Made by a program: the position numbers and the translations under genes. Under the pieces are notes generated by a model. That model was not told the DNA's origin, did no database searches, and saw only the letters and a program-made list of their open reading frames with translations. This document shows positions 23,452 through 34,119 of a stretch of DNA of 64,000 bases, piece by piece; the first letter of the stretch is position 1; each line of letters opens with the position of its first letter. Location: NCBI GenBank assembly GCA_020726505.1, contig JAHLEZ010000003.1:1612001-1676000 (forward strand), given 5' to 3'. This stretch comes from Leptodontidium sp. MPI-SDFR-AT-0119. Taxonomy: Eukaryota > Ascomycota > Leotiomycetes > Helotiales > Leptodontidiaceae.

Positions 23452-24422
23452 GGAGTCGTTGGTTGGATTGACTTCTAAAGGGTCAAAGCTTTTACAAAAA
23501 AAAATCTCGATGCCACGTCATGCATGTGGCTTCAGTGTCAAATCTACTTGCTTTGAATGCACAACCTTTAAATTTTGCGACGAGAAGCTTGCACCACAAG
23601 AGATAAGTGATCTTCGTATTGAAGAAGAGAAGGTCTACAAATGGGAGGCGAAGGCGAACTTCGAAAGTGAACTGCTCCTCTCACATCCTCTTCCTCCGAG
23701 AGGTCTTCTGGCCTGGCCGCCTACCGTAATACCCTTTCCTGTGAAGCAAGAGGTAGACCTCGAGGATGACAGCCCGAGTCCCAGATTTACCAATCAAATT
23801 TCTTTTTGGCAAGTTTACAACTGAGACCCCCAGACCTAGACTTTACAATTGATGGCTTCATGGGATTTTCATAAGCACCGCGCAGTATGCAGTAAACTAT
23901 CTTTACAGTGCCCCCAAAACAAAACAATGCATATATCATCCAAAAATAAAACATATTTCAACCCGTCGAAAAATAGATACCAACATCAAAGTCAATCCTC
24001 CAAACCCGAGACCAGCCACCCCCAGATTCAACCCTGTTAGTCGAAGTGTTATCTGCTTCCGGAGAAGCGGGTCTGGCTTGATTTTTTCAATCTGGGGTAT
24101 GAAATTCCGGGGTCAGCAGCCGACAAGAGAGTTGTGAGTTGATGCCTTCCGGTGCTACCTTCCGGCATTAGCGTACAGGATGATTCCGCTCCGCGGCTTC
24201 AACGGAAAGCGAGGTCCAATCCAATCACCTGGCTGTTTGAATAAGGAAGGAGTTGCGGCCCTGAGATTTAATATTTTGACATTTGTGGCCACTGTTTGAG
24301 AGCAGAAAATATTCTGCCTTGAATATCCCAGTTTTTAAGAGTCATTTTCTTACTTTTGAAGCTTCAATTCGATTCGGAAGACAACCTAAAACATCCCTAG
24401 AAAGTAATTCCTAGCAGCCATC
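23452..24422. other. intergenic region upstream of the dioxygenase
   Basis: About 970 nt. The right half carries TTCCGG sites at about 24057, 24147 and 24160, including the 15-bp motif. A 104-codon frame starting at 23511 (MPRHACGFSVKSTC) runs into the region; it has no family I recognise and may be 3' UTR. Confidence 0.4.
24138..24152 (+). promoter_or_regulatory. shared catabolic promoter motif GTTGATGCCTTCCGG
   Basis: Identical to the 20855 copy, about 270 nt upstream of the dioxygenase ATG. A second CCTTCCGG follows 11 nt later (24158-24165), so the site is a direct repeat of CCTTCCGG. This is the strongest copy in the window. Confidence 0.5.
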
Positions 24423-25734
24423 ATGGATCCCTCAAGCATCAACGTTCCAAATGTCAAAAATATGACCATAGACAACATCACCGAAAACACAATTCTCATA
24501 AACTCTCAAGGCGAGAACGAAAGAGTGCGCTATCTCTTCGAGCGACTGGTTACTCATCTCCACGACTTTGCTCGCGAGACAAGACTCAGCACGCCAGAGT
24601 GGAAGACCGCGTTAGACTTCCTTGTCTCAGTCGGCCAAATCAGCAGCGATGTTCGCCACGTAAGTTATCCCAAAATTCCTACTTAAATTCCAAATGAAGA
24701 TCTCTCAAAAGGGGTCGAAGGTTAACAAACGACGCAGGAATTCATCCTCCTATCCGATATTCTAGGACTCTCCCTACTCGTGGATGCTATTGATCACCCC
24801 AAACCACAATCTAGCACCGAAGGCTCCGTCCTTGGTCCCTTTCATAGCCATGAAGCAGAACTCGTGCCATCTGGTGGTGATATTTCGTCGGATCCTAAAG
24901 GCGACCCATGTCTTGTACTCTGCACTGTCAAAGACCCGTCCGGCAACCCTATCGAGGGCGTTAAGATCGACATCTGGGAGACGGATAGTAGTGGCCATTA
25001 TGACGTTCAGTACTCAGAACGAGATGGACCAGATGGACGTGTATGTTCAAATAATCTTCTGCCCCAACAACTTTCAGCTCTGGAGCTCGGCCATGGAGCA
25101 TGTCCAAAGAGCTAGGAGCCCTGATACAAAAGTCTAGGTCTTGAGTTTAGAAATATAATGCTAACGATTATTCAGTGTGTCATGACGAGCGACAAAGATG
25201 GCAAGTTCTGGTTCAAGGCAATTGTACCAGTCAGCTACCCCATCCCCCATGATGGGCCAGTGGGGAAGCTGTTGAAATTGCTGAAGAGGCATCCGTGGAG
25301 GCCGGCTCATATGCATTTCATGTTTGAGAAGAAGGGATGGGATCATCTCATTACGTGAGTTTTGTCTTTTTCCATCCTACCGATTTCAATATTCACCGGA
25401 ACCCGAGGGGAACTTCAGGACCTCTCTGCCAATTATATGGCTCACATATGTGCACAGTGCATTGTATATCCGACCAGACCCCTACCTCACATCCGATGCT
25501 GTCTTCGGCGTCAAGGATTCATTGATAGAGAGTCTCGGTAGAGTCTCAGGAGAGCAAGCAAAGGAGTACGGTGTTCCGGAAGGCACGGCGTTGATAACGC
25601 GAGGTTTCGTATTGGTCTCAGAAGAGGAGACGGAGAAGTTGAGAGATAACAATGCGTTGAAGGCGATGGCAGATTTGTTTCCTGGGAAGAAAGTCAAGTT
25701 GGTTGATCACCTGCCAGTACCGGATCTGGACTGA
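24423..25734 (+). CDS. intradiol ring-cleaving dioxygenase (hydroxyquinol 1,2-dioxygenase type)
   Basis: Fe(III) enzyme that splits hydroxyquinol (or catechol) between the two hydroxyls, giving maleylacetate (or muconate). Four exons (24423-24659, 24738-25040, 25176-25354, 25458-25734) keep phase, 331 residues. The N-terminal dimerisation helices are at about 20-100. The four iron ligands are visible: Tyr167 (SSGHYDVQY), Tyr201 (PVSYPIPHDGPVG), and His225 and His227 (RPAHMHF). PIPHDGPVG is the usual intradiol signature. Presence of a maleylacetate reductase in the same cluster points to hydroxyquinol rather than catechol as substrate, since catechol cleavage would need muconate cycloisomerase, which is absent here. 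Confidence 0.9.
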
Positions 25735-26458
25735 AGTGCACTCTTATTTGAATTGTATGGATAGGCGCATCTTCCGAGAGCAATAGGGGCTCAGAAGATT
25801 GTATTCATTAAATCCTGTTGCAAGAATATCCAACGGCTTTCATCATCCAGAATGGACGTTCGTCGCTTAGCCGCAATTTGAGAGATGAAAGAAGTAAATT
25901 GCCTCAACTTCGAATTTGGGCTTCGACGGCTTAGCGGTTTCATACTTCTTTGTGGGCGAGAAAGGAAATCTTCTGACTAACACTGTTCAACAAAATCTGC
26001 TTTGAGCATCTTGATTATTGTTCTAGCTTTGAAAGTCACAAAGGAGAACCACTGCCCGAATTCTTACTTGAGTTAGCGTGGACATTGACTTCTTTCTGAG
26101 TTCTTAGATAGAATTTTCTTGTTCGTATTCACGGGAAGCGTTGTTATTGGAAATATCAGTCTAAGTTCCACGGATCAAAGAACTTGATCAATGTTAATCG
26201 ATTCATTGGAAGCTTTCATGAAAGAAACCCTTTGTGCAAACATTTAAGAGCAACAATGAGGTTGTGGACGCTAGTCATAAACCCAAGTGAAAACTCACCC
26301 CATGGCTGTTCAACATTGAACACCAGTGAAGTTGTGGATATATATTTCTCCCAGCATAATTCCTCAATTAAATTCTCCGTGTACCATATCCTCAAACCAC
26401 ATAATCCAACACAAGGCAAAACACAACTAGCCAACAACAACAAACCACAATATAGAAA
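25735..26458. other. intergenic region
   Basis: About 720 nt between the dioxygenase and the next hypothetical gene. AT-rich, with overlapping short frames but no coding signal that I trust. It marks the right border of the catabolic cluster. Confidence 0.4.
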
Positions 26459-27529
26459 ATGCCGAAAGCATCGAGATGGGAGTCCTGCTGGAAGGACAGC
26501 CCAGTTACCACAAGCAACTTTAGGGGTGAATTATCTACCGCTGCGTCGACAAGCCAGCCAACCGTCAACTCAACAGGTTCAAATCCGGAGCCTGACAATA
26601 GCCCTGTCAGTGCCGATTTCTCCTTTAGGTTTAAGAAACCCAACCCAATCGGACATGGCAGACCCCGTAAACAAGCATTGTCTCCTCTTGTACTCCCAAG
26701 CCTTGGAAGCGCAACGTCCGATGTCCAGTTTACGCTTGCTACGCCATCACCATCTCAATCATCGCAGAGCGGACCAAGCCTGATCTCTGGTACTCCTACA
26801 CCCGAACCTGAAGCTATCACAGACCAGTTCTGCTCCTTTGGTACTTCTACACCCGAACCTGAAGCTATCACAGACCAGTTCTGCTCCTTTGGTACTACTA
26901 CGCCCCAACTTGAAGCTACCACAGGCCAGTTCTGCTGCTCTGGTATGGGAGGATTTAGAAATCAGCCGAAGTCTGAGACTTCAATGGGCACAGGTCCGCG
27001 TTCGGCCGGTCCGAGACCCGAAACCAAAACCCCTATACAACAAGATTATTCGTTCGCTTTCCCCTCAAAGCTCATGATCCCCGGATTACCCCCCTTCATC
27101 CACCACCAGGAACCCGATTTAGCTGCATTCCTACCAAACACTCTCCAACAGGACATGCCATACGTTCCACCTCCCGCGTCGACCAGCATGGCAGCCCTAC
27201 GATCAGTGAAAGCAAAACAAGACGAGGCCATCTCTGCTCTCATGAGCCGGACTCAACTGGAAACTTCGCTAGCATCAGGAGCGACTTGCTTAGATACTCT
27301 GCGTCGCCAGCGTCGACTTGAGGAGGACGAACAGAAGAGACAACTCCGCGACACGCTGATGGAGCAATTGAAATGCCAGTCCTACAGCCATGAGGCCGCA
27401 CTGAAAAATTGTAGGGATAAATTTAATCGTGGGCATGCAACGATTCATAACTTAATGGCTCTCGAAACATCGCAATCTGATCAGCGCAAAGTTCTCTACG
27501 GACAGTTTCTGCGCACATTCATCGCTTAG
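26459..27529 (+). CDS. hypothetical low-complexity protein with 17-residue repeats
   Basis: Single exon, 356 residues, no recognised family. The N-terminal two thirds are rich in Ser, Thr, Pro and Gln. Three tandem 17-residue units occur at about residues 111-161: GTPTPEPEAITDQFCSF, the same with S for P at position 3, and a diverged GTTTPQLEATTGQFCCS. Residues 240-340 are charged and probably helical or coiled coil (RTQLETSL, RRQRRLEEDEQKRQLRDTLMEQL). No signal peptide or membrane segment. The start follows an A-rich leader (TATAGAAAATG). Continuous frame over 1 kb and clear composition support a real gene. It lies between the catabolic cluster and the inverted-repeat element, with no functional link to either. 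Confidence 0.62.
   Translation: MPKASRWESCWKDSPVTTSNFRGELSTAASTSQPTVNSTGSNPEPDNSPVSADFSFRFKKPNPIGHGRPRKQALSPLVLPSLGSATSDVQFTLATPSPSQSSQSGPSLISGTPTPEPEAITDQFCSFGTSTPEPEAITDQFCSFGTTTPQLEATTGQFCCSGMGGFRNQPKSETSMGTGPRSAGPRPETKTPIQQDYSFAFPSKLMIPGLPPFIHHQEPDLAAFLPNTLQQDMPYVPPPASTSMAALRSVKAKQDEAISALMSRTQLETSLASGATCLDTLRRQRRLEEDEQKRQLRDTLMEQLKCQSYSHEAALKNCRDKFNRGHATIHNLMALETSQSDQRKVLYGQFLRTFIA
26789..26941 (+). repeat. three 51-bp tandem repeats inside the hypothetical gene
   Basis: Units at 26789-26839, 26840-26890 and 26891-26941. Units 1 and 2 differ at one base (ACTCCT against ACTTCT in the first codons); unit 3 is clearly older. The period is a multiple of three, so copy-number change keeps the frame. 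Confidence 0.9.
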
Positions 27530-28391
27530 GTACTTGTAGCACTTCCTTGGATCCTTGTATCAGTGTGCTAGGGAAACAAAGCTAGCACGACCCCGAAAGG
27601 ACTCTTCTTCACCTCAGCCGCACCTGTTTGCTTTCGAGAATTTGAAGTTTGTACGAAATGATTTACACGTTTGAATATCGAAGTTCTTTGCCAGTGTTAC
27701 CTGAACGGGGCACTAAATCCCTCCCTCAGACCCCCCCTCTGACCCTCGATGGGAGTAGAGGCAGGAGGTACGAAGCTACAAGTGGCAGAACCGACGGTAA
27801 AGCCGATCTGCAAGGGGGAAGACAACCTTTGGATAGGTCCAATCAAGAGGCAGACTTCAAGTGTGATATTGATTCAATCAATGAAACACTAGCGCGAAAT
27901 GGGCACCAGCTGTGCCCCCCAAAAAAACGTGTACAAGCCTCAAAAAGACCTCCGGGACGGGACTTCGATAGCCCTCTATCCCTCAAGCACGGCAAAGTTA
28001 AGCTCTCCTTGCTTCGGAAACAATTTAACAGCAGTACTTGGCAATTGAAGTGTCTTTGTACAAACAATACTTATCTACCCCTAATTTCTTAAATTGAATA
28101 GCCCAACGGGCACTTACCCAAACCAAAATTTTATGTGAATCGCTTACCTGACTGCCGTGACTTTATGAAAAGCTGACCGTTGTAGCCTTTAGATTGAACT
28201 TTCTAACCTCTGAGCTTCTCAACTTCTCGTGAATAACGCACTTTCCGATTTTTGAACCGGAACAGAGGCAAAAGCTAAGTAAAACATAATAAGAGAACTT
28301 TAAAGTAGCCGTAGGGATAATTGAATAGCATCGATGCACAATGCTGTCGTCGCCCGCCCCAAAACGGGAGGAGCACCCAGAAAAGAAGCTC
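27530..28391. other. intergenic region left of the inverted-repeat element
   Basis: About 860 nt. A 147-codon frame at 27649 on the plus strand has a non-ATG start and no recognisable feature. No convincing gene. Confidence 0.4.
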
Positions 28392-28440
28392 AATAACGTC
28401 CGTCCCTGTGTGCCGAGACGCACCCTGTGCCGAGACGAAT
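28392..28440 (+). repeat. left terminal inverted repeat
   Basis: Left arm of the pair. It contains the 11-bp direct repeat GTGCCGAGACG at 28410-28420 and 28427-28437 (period 17), the kind of doubled site transposases often bind. Confidence 0.75.
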
Positions 28441-29355
28441 TTACAGTTTTGGAATTATAATTTTTTACCTAGCAAGTCTATGAAGTTGTGTTTTAAATAT
28501 CCTCGTCTTTAGTTATTTTTCCTCAGGGCCGCTACTTAAGTATAAGTTAAAAAACTGTGGCTGATTATGCTGTCGATCGTTTTGTTGCCGCCACCGATAG
28601 CCGCTTCTGCCATTTACCCCTGTTTCACCGCGACCACTGAAGTCTTTTTAATATTATAAACATATAAAGAGCATTCTAGTACTAAGGTATTATGCCTCTA
28701 AAATTTGAAGGCGATCAGAGAGGAAAAGGATGCAGTCCGGGGGTTACAATGGTGTGGCAAGAGCGTTCGCAAGTTTTAGGAGCTTGCTCACGTGATTTAG
28801 CTGAAAAAGTGATTACTAAAATCACGCACAATATCGCTATATCACGCCCCTCCACGGCCTGTATGTAATATCACGTGTGTGGCGCAGGGCCATGCTTTCT
28901 AGAACATTCGACGGAAGGTGGCGCACTGGATCGCCCGTCACTCATTTCCATCCGAAGTATATCAACATCACGTCGGCGAGACGATATGGACAGAGCCAGT
29001 CGCGTTCCACACCAGGTTTTTCGCTACTCAGGAGACGTTAGTCTTGTAGCTTTGTAGCACGCATCACCACGCTGATTTATACCTCTGATTAATGCGAGTA
29101 CTGATTTTAGTTAGTGCGAAACAACCCCACACCTCACATAATATTTTGGTAACTTTGATTACAACGTAATTTCACTCACATGATTATTTACCAAGCTTGT
29201 AACGAGTTCCTTGATCGACGTGATGAGGCTCGTAGATGATAAGGTTAATACAATACAAACAACCGAAACTCATTACCAGCCGCTGGGTCCCCGCCTTTGC
29301 AATCTACGAAAGCACTAACAACATAGCTATTTCTCACATATCGCAATTTCTATTG
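28426..29355. other. non-coding left part of the element
   Basis: About 930 nt between the left inverted repeat and the 3' end of the multidomain gene. It has a cluster of ATCACG/CGTGAT motifs at 28787-28880. No coding sequence was recognised. Confidence 0.4.
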
Positions 29356-32300
29356 TCACCCGTGCTCGAGCATCATGTAAAGCTCCTCCCTCGTGCTTGG
29401 TGAACTAGACCCTCGGATCTGCTGTTTCCAACGAGCCTTCAACTTTCCAACCTCATCATACGGTTCTGACTCCATCCATCGTCTCCAAAGCTGTACAGTG
29501 GCAAGAGCAAGCTCTTTGGAGACTTCGAATCCCTCGAGGTGGTAATATTTGCAATACTGACACCAATTCCGTCTTCGCCTGGACTCGAGATCTAGATGGA
29601 TCAACTGTTCTAGTCTTCGGGGATAGTATACCACTCGACTGAGGGTGTCCGGTATAAGGGTTAAAGTAGAACTGCATCTTGATCTCCATTGTGTTAGTCT
29701 CCTGTAGGGTGTTGAAGTAGTGTGTCCTATGCGGATGATATTAGGAAGTCTAGGATCATAGAACAAATATATATCTCCCAGCGCAGATGATTTTGTCATG
29801 GAGCAAGCCATGGCCATGAATATCTTGAGGGTCCGTATTTCCGAGTAGTTTTTCGGCGTAAAGAAATGAATTCTCCGAAAGAATTTTAAAGTAGCATCTG
29901 TGCCCGTGCTGTCCATTGAAGTGATCGGTCCAGAAGCATTGTGCGAAGTGGTTACAGCAGGTGGGGATGCCGTTATACCCACTTTGCCGTTGCCCTCTAT
30001 CTTGTTCCTAGTATTCACAATATTTATCTCTGGGAGTAGCGAGGGTTTGAAGCCATGAGAGGTAGCAGCGCTCTTTGAGACAACGAAGGAACAAGTTTGG
30101 CTAACGGCAATTTCAGCTTACTTTATCGACATGATTGGAGTCTTTTTTGGTAGGAACGCACCATTGTTTATAATGTAGACTCAGGTCTCTGTCGTAATTG
30201 CCATAAAGACTTTGGAGCACGCCTCCGCACTTGGGGCATAATCCACTCATAAAAGAGATGTGCTCAAGAACAATTGCCATCGCAATTTTGGAACCTGGAG
30301 TGATGAAGCTTTCCCATAGTGCGGGGCTAACTAAACGGCGCCTTTGATCAGTCGACATGATCTGATAATGTCCTGTCAGAACTTGGGATTCCCCTGGCAA
30401 TCCCTTGAATTCGCAGCGGAGCATTGCACTAAACACCTATTTATACCCAAGTTCAAATTAGGAAAATTTTGCAACATAACTCATTGGTGTTTCATCTCAA
30501 AAGGTTCACAAAAAAGATTGGCCACTAAAACCCACCTCCCAATGTCTGAAATGCTCGTATGGTAGGCTTCTCGTACGACCCAAGACGTCTTCGAATTGTA
30601 TGTTATTCCCTGATAGAAAAGAGCATGACCGTAAAATACTCCCTGCCACAGAAAAGAATTGGCGTACATGGCGGTATTGAACCCTAGCTCGTTAGCAAAA
30701 CAACTTGTTAGACCTTAGTATTGCCTTTAGGAACTGCTTACCAAAAATGGGCTAGGAGCTGACATGTACCACGTGCGAGATACAAGAGAAGTTCGTTAGT
30801 CTCTCTGACCTTGTCCTGAGTTCTGGAAAATGAGCAGTCATTTATTATAGGAGATTCCGCTAAAAGAGACACTCGCTGAGCAAGATCCTTCAGTTGTCCC
30901 TGCATTTGAAGTAAAAGAGTAAGATTCTCAGATGAGGGTCGTCGATAGTTATAATCTCCTACATTGTTGGTCATCAATGTAGGTTCTGCCCCACCAGTAC
31001 TTAGCTTCTTTCTACTTGCTAGAAATTGCTGGTGTTGTGATAAGACTTGCTCCGAGGCCTCGACGAGATGGTTGCTCCGTGCTTGACGCAGCTGGTTGAG
31101 GCCACTACTGTCGCCAATTAATGAGATGATAGCTTCCTGAGAAATTGCGGTATCGTTCTTTAAGATGTTGATTTCGGAGCAGATACTTTCTATACTTGTC
31201 TGCACCATACATTCAATAGCGGATCGAATAGACGCAGCATCTTCTTTAAGTGGGTGTCGGGCCATCGCACTTTGATTGGAAGGAACACGAATACCTACAA
31301 CATTATTTACTTAATCTAGAGATTCTCGGGGATAATAAAGTATATTCTAGCTGTACTTACAATTGTAAGCTACGTCTGTCTCTACCACTGGAGCTTCTCT
31401 GCTCGCTAGTATGATCTGACCTTCCGACCTTGTTAGATCTGGAATGTACTCAGATTTTATTTGGTTCTACGTACCTATAGACACGGAAGGTGCCCACCTC
31501 ATTAGGTCTCCAACCAGTCTTTTGAAGCCGTTGTCATCCTCCGTCCCGAACTTAACCATGTCCCTGTGGTTGGCGTGAACACTGACCGACGTGTAACCTT
31601 CGATGGTTGCCGACTGCTTGGAAACGACTTTTCCAAATACTGGCAGTGGCAGTTCTTCGAAGAAACATGTAATCTCCAATCGTCTACCGCTCTCTCGCTC
31701 TCCTCGAATCATTGACCAAAACCTGACTTGTATCGACTCAAGTAGTTGATTGTCCGTCCTTAGGACTTGTAATAGTGATTTGTTTGTCGACTTCAAGACT
31801 CCCAAACTCGAAGCTGGAATTTTCATCCAGTCTGCCATCCATGATCCTCGATGTGGTGTGCCCATAAATATAATCCCAGTCGTATGTTCAAAAATACTAC
31901 AAAGATGAGATTCGGGGTTGTTACGTGACAACAGAATAGCTTCCTTGCAGACAAGCCCGCCGAGGCTGTGCGCGACGAATATGAGTGGACGGCTGGTCGC
32001 ATCACAGGAGGCTCGGTCGTTCGTTAGATCGATGAGGAGGTTCGTAGCATGGTCGGTCAGCCGGTTTTCCGACACAACAGAGGCTTGCACAACGTAGGCA
32101 TCGTATCCCCATGCGAGCAAGCGGGCACGGGGAAGCTTGGGCGGCAGGAGTATGGTCGGCCATGGCGTTGACTGATATGAGGCTGTCCATGTGCTGTCTC
32201 GGTTCCCCGTGAGGCCGTGGACAAAACAGATATCGATCGTAGCATCAGGACAGGCGTGCCACTCTTTGATGCCGTCTGGAAACGGGGGCGAAAGGTCGGA

Positions 32301-32420
32301 CGTTGTAGGGTTGGGTGGGTCTGAAGTAGATGGAGATCGTAGGGCAGGTGAGGCTACGTCACTGCTCCGTTCGCCTCTCAAGAGGGTTTTAAGTCGTTTC
32401 ATTTCGGCCGATGAGTGCAA
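29356..32420 (-). CDS. alpha/beta-hydrolase + ubiquitin-like domain + T5orf172/GIY-YIG fusion
   Basis: Six exons (32420-31475, 31438-31361, 31294-30742, 30683-30536, 30436-30122, 30072-29356); introns are 36-99 nt, the first (36 nt) very short. All phases fit, giving 918 residues. Domains in order: (1) residues about 55-310, alpha/beta hydrolase like the SesB/DUF676 type found at the N-terminus of fungal NLR proteins, with ICFVHGLTGN, nucleophile Ser152 in VAHSLGG and His285 in VHANHRDMVKF; (2) about 340-525, helical linker starting ILASREAPVVETDVAYN; (3) about 550-625, fungal ubiquitin-like domain (FEDVLGRTRSLPYEHFRHWE, EFKGLPGESQVL) with a C-x2-C tail; (4) about 778-880, T5orf172/GIY-YIG-like nuclease (IYLFYDP, IIRIGHT, RRLTQW, Glu835 in LEQLIH). 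The function is unknown; the domains suggest an effector or immune-like protein. Confidence 0.72.
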
Positions 32421-34085
32421 GTAGTGTCTCTTGAATGAAATTGAGTGTCGATACTGGAGTTAGTCCTTCGGCGCAAGCGCCTCGCAAGGCAGGCAGTCGG
32501 CACTGGAAGTATTCGTGCACGGACCACTACCGCAGTACGGAGGGGGCTCAGGGGCTGTCAGAATGGAGGAAACAGCAGGGGTTTTGGAGGTAACAAGTTT
32601 TACTAGCGGTCATTGGTGATTCTGACCATTTACTGTATTTTTCGATTAAACAATATGCTCTACATGGTTTAGTGCATGCGGCTCTTCTTTGTGAGACCAC
32701 AGCTTCAGCGAGATCACTTTATGTCGCAATACACTCTTCCACATCCATCTCGAGCCGACCAAGCATATTCGCGATCAATTGGGATGAACGTTTTCAGATC
32801 CGATGCTAATTGTAGAGCCGAATTACCTATCCGTGCTAGTGCCTCCGATAAGATCGAAGACTTCGTATGGCTTACAGGTGCAAGGTTGGAAGCAATGCAT
32901 TCGTAGTCAGCCGATCTATGATGCTTTTCAAGATGTAAAGTGTCGAGAGACAGCAGACGTAGCCCTGTGGTGTCGAGTGGGTTGGGCTCATCTCTGTAAA
33001 GATCAGACATGGCTTGTTGAATAGCTGGAAATCCTAATGTTGTCCAGGCGCATATTTAGGAGAACCCAGTCGTGGGTGAAGTATCAAGGCAGCGGTGTAA
33101 TCGCTCATGGACGACGTGAGGCTATTCCGCTGAGGCTATTCAATTGAAGCTCTTGAATAAGCGCTGAAAACCGCCAAGGACTGTCCCGCTTGTCCCGCAT
33201 CCCACCTGGTTCGGATCGCCAAGGTTCTGGAGTCGTTGTACGATCCACTCTGGCCTATTCCGGGGAATGTCTGATGGATCATATATTGATACCGGGCCTA
33301 CTTTGGGCATGTTTTCGACTTTTGCGGACTCTGTCATCCATAATGTCATCTTCGAATTCGTCAGCAATTGTGTACAAGGAACGGATTCCCCTTGAATGCT
33401 TTGACTAACAGCTGAAGTTCGTTCTAGGTAGAGCCCAACGAGAAAAGGAGCGAGAACTAGAAGTTACTACCACTGTAAGAAGCCGACAAGTTAGGAAGCA
33501 AGATCGTATTTCGCAGGAAAAGGATGGCTGATTTTGGCTCTGCAAATGACCACTGTTTGCTTTAGTTCTATCGGAGGATTTCGGAAACCGGGGATCGATC
33601 CCCGGCAAAGTACGGCCAACCACAAACGTCGCAGCCACACCTTTCGCAGCCGCTAAAGTCTTACCGAGGTTACTAGATCCACACCACCACTGACCAGGAT
33701 CCTTGGCCGCTTAATTGGAGAAGGTATCAACCTATGTGGCGATGGCGTATGCTATGGCCCACCATGTCCGCCACAACACTGAGAATAAACTTTTAATATT
33801 GTGATCAATCTCGGACATCCACATCTAATCGTTCTATAAGTAAATCAAGGAAAAGAACTTCGTGATGGTGTCGCGAGTCGAGGGGTCGTGATATAGGTTG
33901 AAATAGCGCTCTCTATAAACTCTAGAGGGCGACGACGACGCAATGATAAACTTCAGAATTAATAAGTCAGAAGTATTTAAGAGAGGTATATAAAACCTTT
34001 GCAAACAAAGAAAGATAGAAATTTCAACACGTTTATAGATTTACAGGTAATTAAACTCGAAGTACCTAGGTTTTGTCTCGTCACG
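32421..34085. other. non-coding right part of the element, promoter side
   Basis: About 1.7 kb upstream of the multidomain gene. The minus frame 32714-33010 contains GLRLLSLD, which recalls the strand before the GGGxRG loop of fungal patatin-like proteins, but the loop itself is missing; it may be a decayed fragment. Nothing else was recognised. Confidence 0.35.
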
Positions 34086-34119
34086 GGGTGCGTCTCGGCA
34101 CACAGGGACGGACGTTATT
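34072..34119 (-). repeat. right terminal inverted repeat
   Basis: Right arm of the pair, read on the minus strand. The first 34 bases match the left arm exactly. The inner direct repeat is degraded (GTGACGAGAC for GTGCCGAGAC). Confidence 0.75.

Larger units (their letters stand above)
28392..34119. mobile_element. 5.7-kb segment with terminal inverted repeats, carrying one multidomain gene
   Basis: The sequence AATAACGTCCGTCCCTGTGT and following bases at 28392-28425 recurs, inverted, at 34086-34119 with 34 of 34 identical positions, and similarity continues inward with few mismatches for about 15 nt. A TA lies at each outer end (28394-28395 and 34116-34117), which fits a Tc1/mariner-type target duplication. 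Inside lies the six-exon gene 29356-32420 and otherwise non-coding sequence; no transposase frame was found. It could be a cargo-carrying non-autonomous DNA element, or two separate copies of one repeat that happen to face each other. Confidence 0.5.

Noticed and set aside
23399..23824. 141-codon frame after the MFS gene
   Set aside because: The first part overlaps MFS exon 6 out of frame. The remainder (from Met at 23511) has no family match and may be 3' UTR.
32714..33010. Possible patatin-like fragment (GLRLLSLD)
   Set aside because: The GGGxRG oxyanion loop that should follow is absent, and nothing further matches a patatin.
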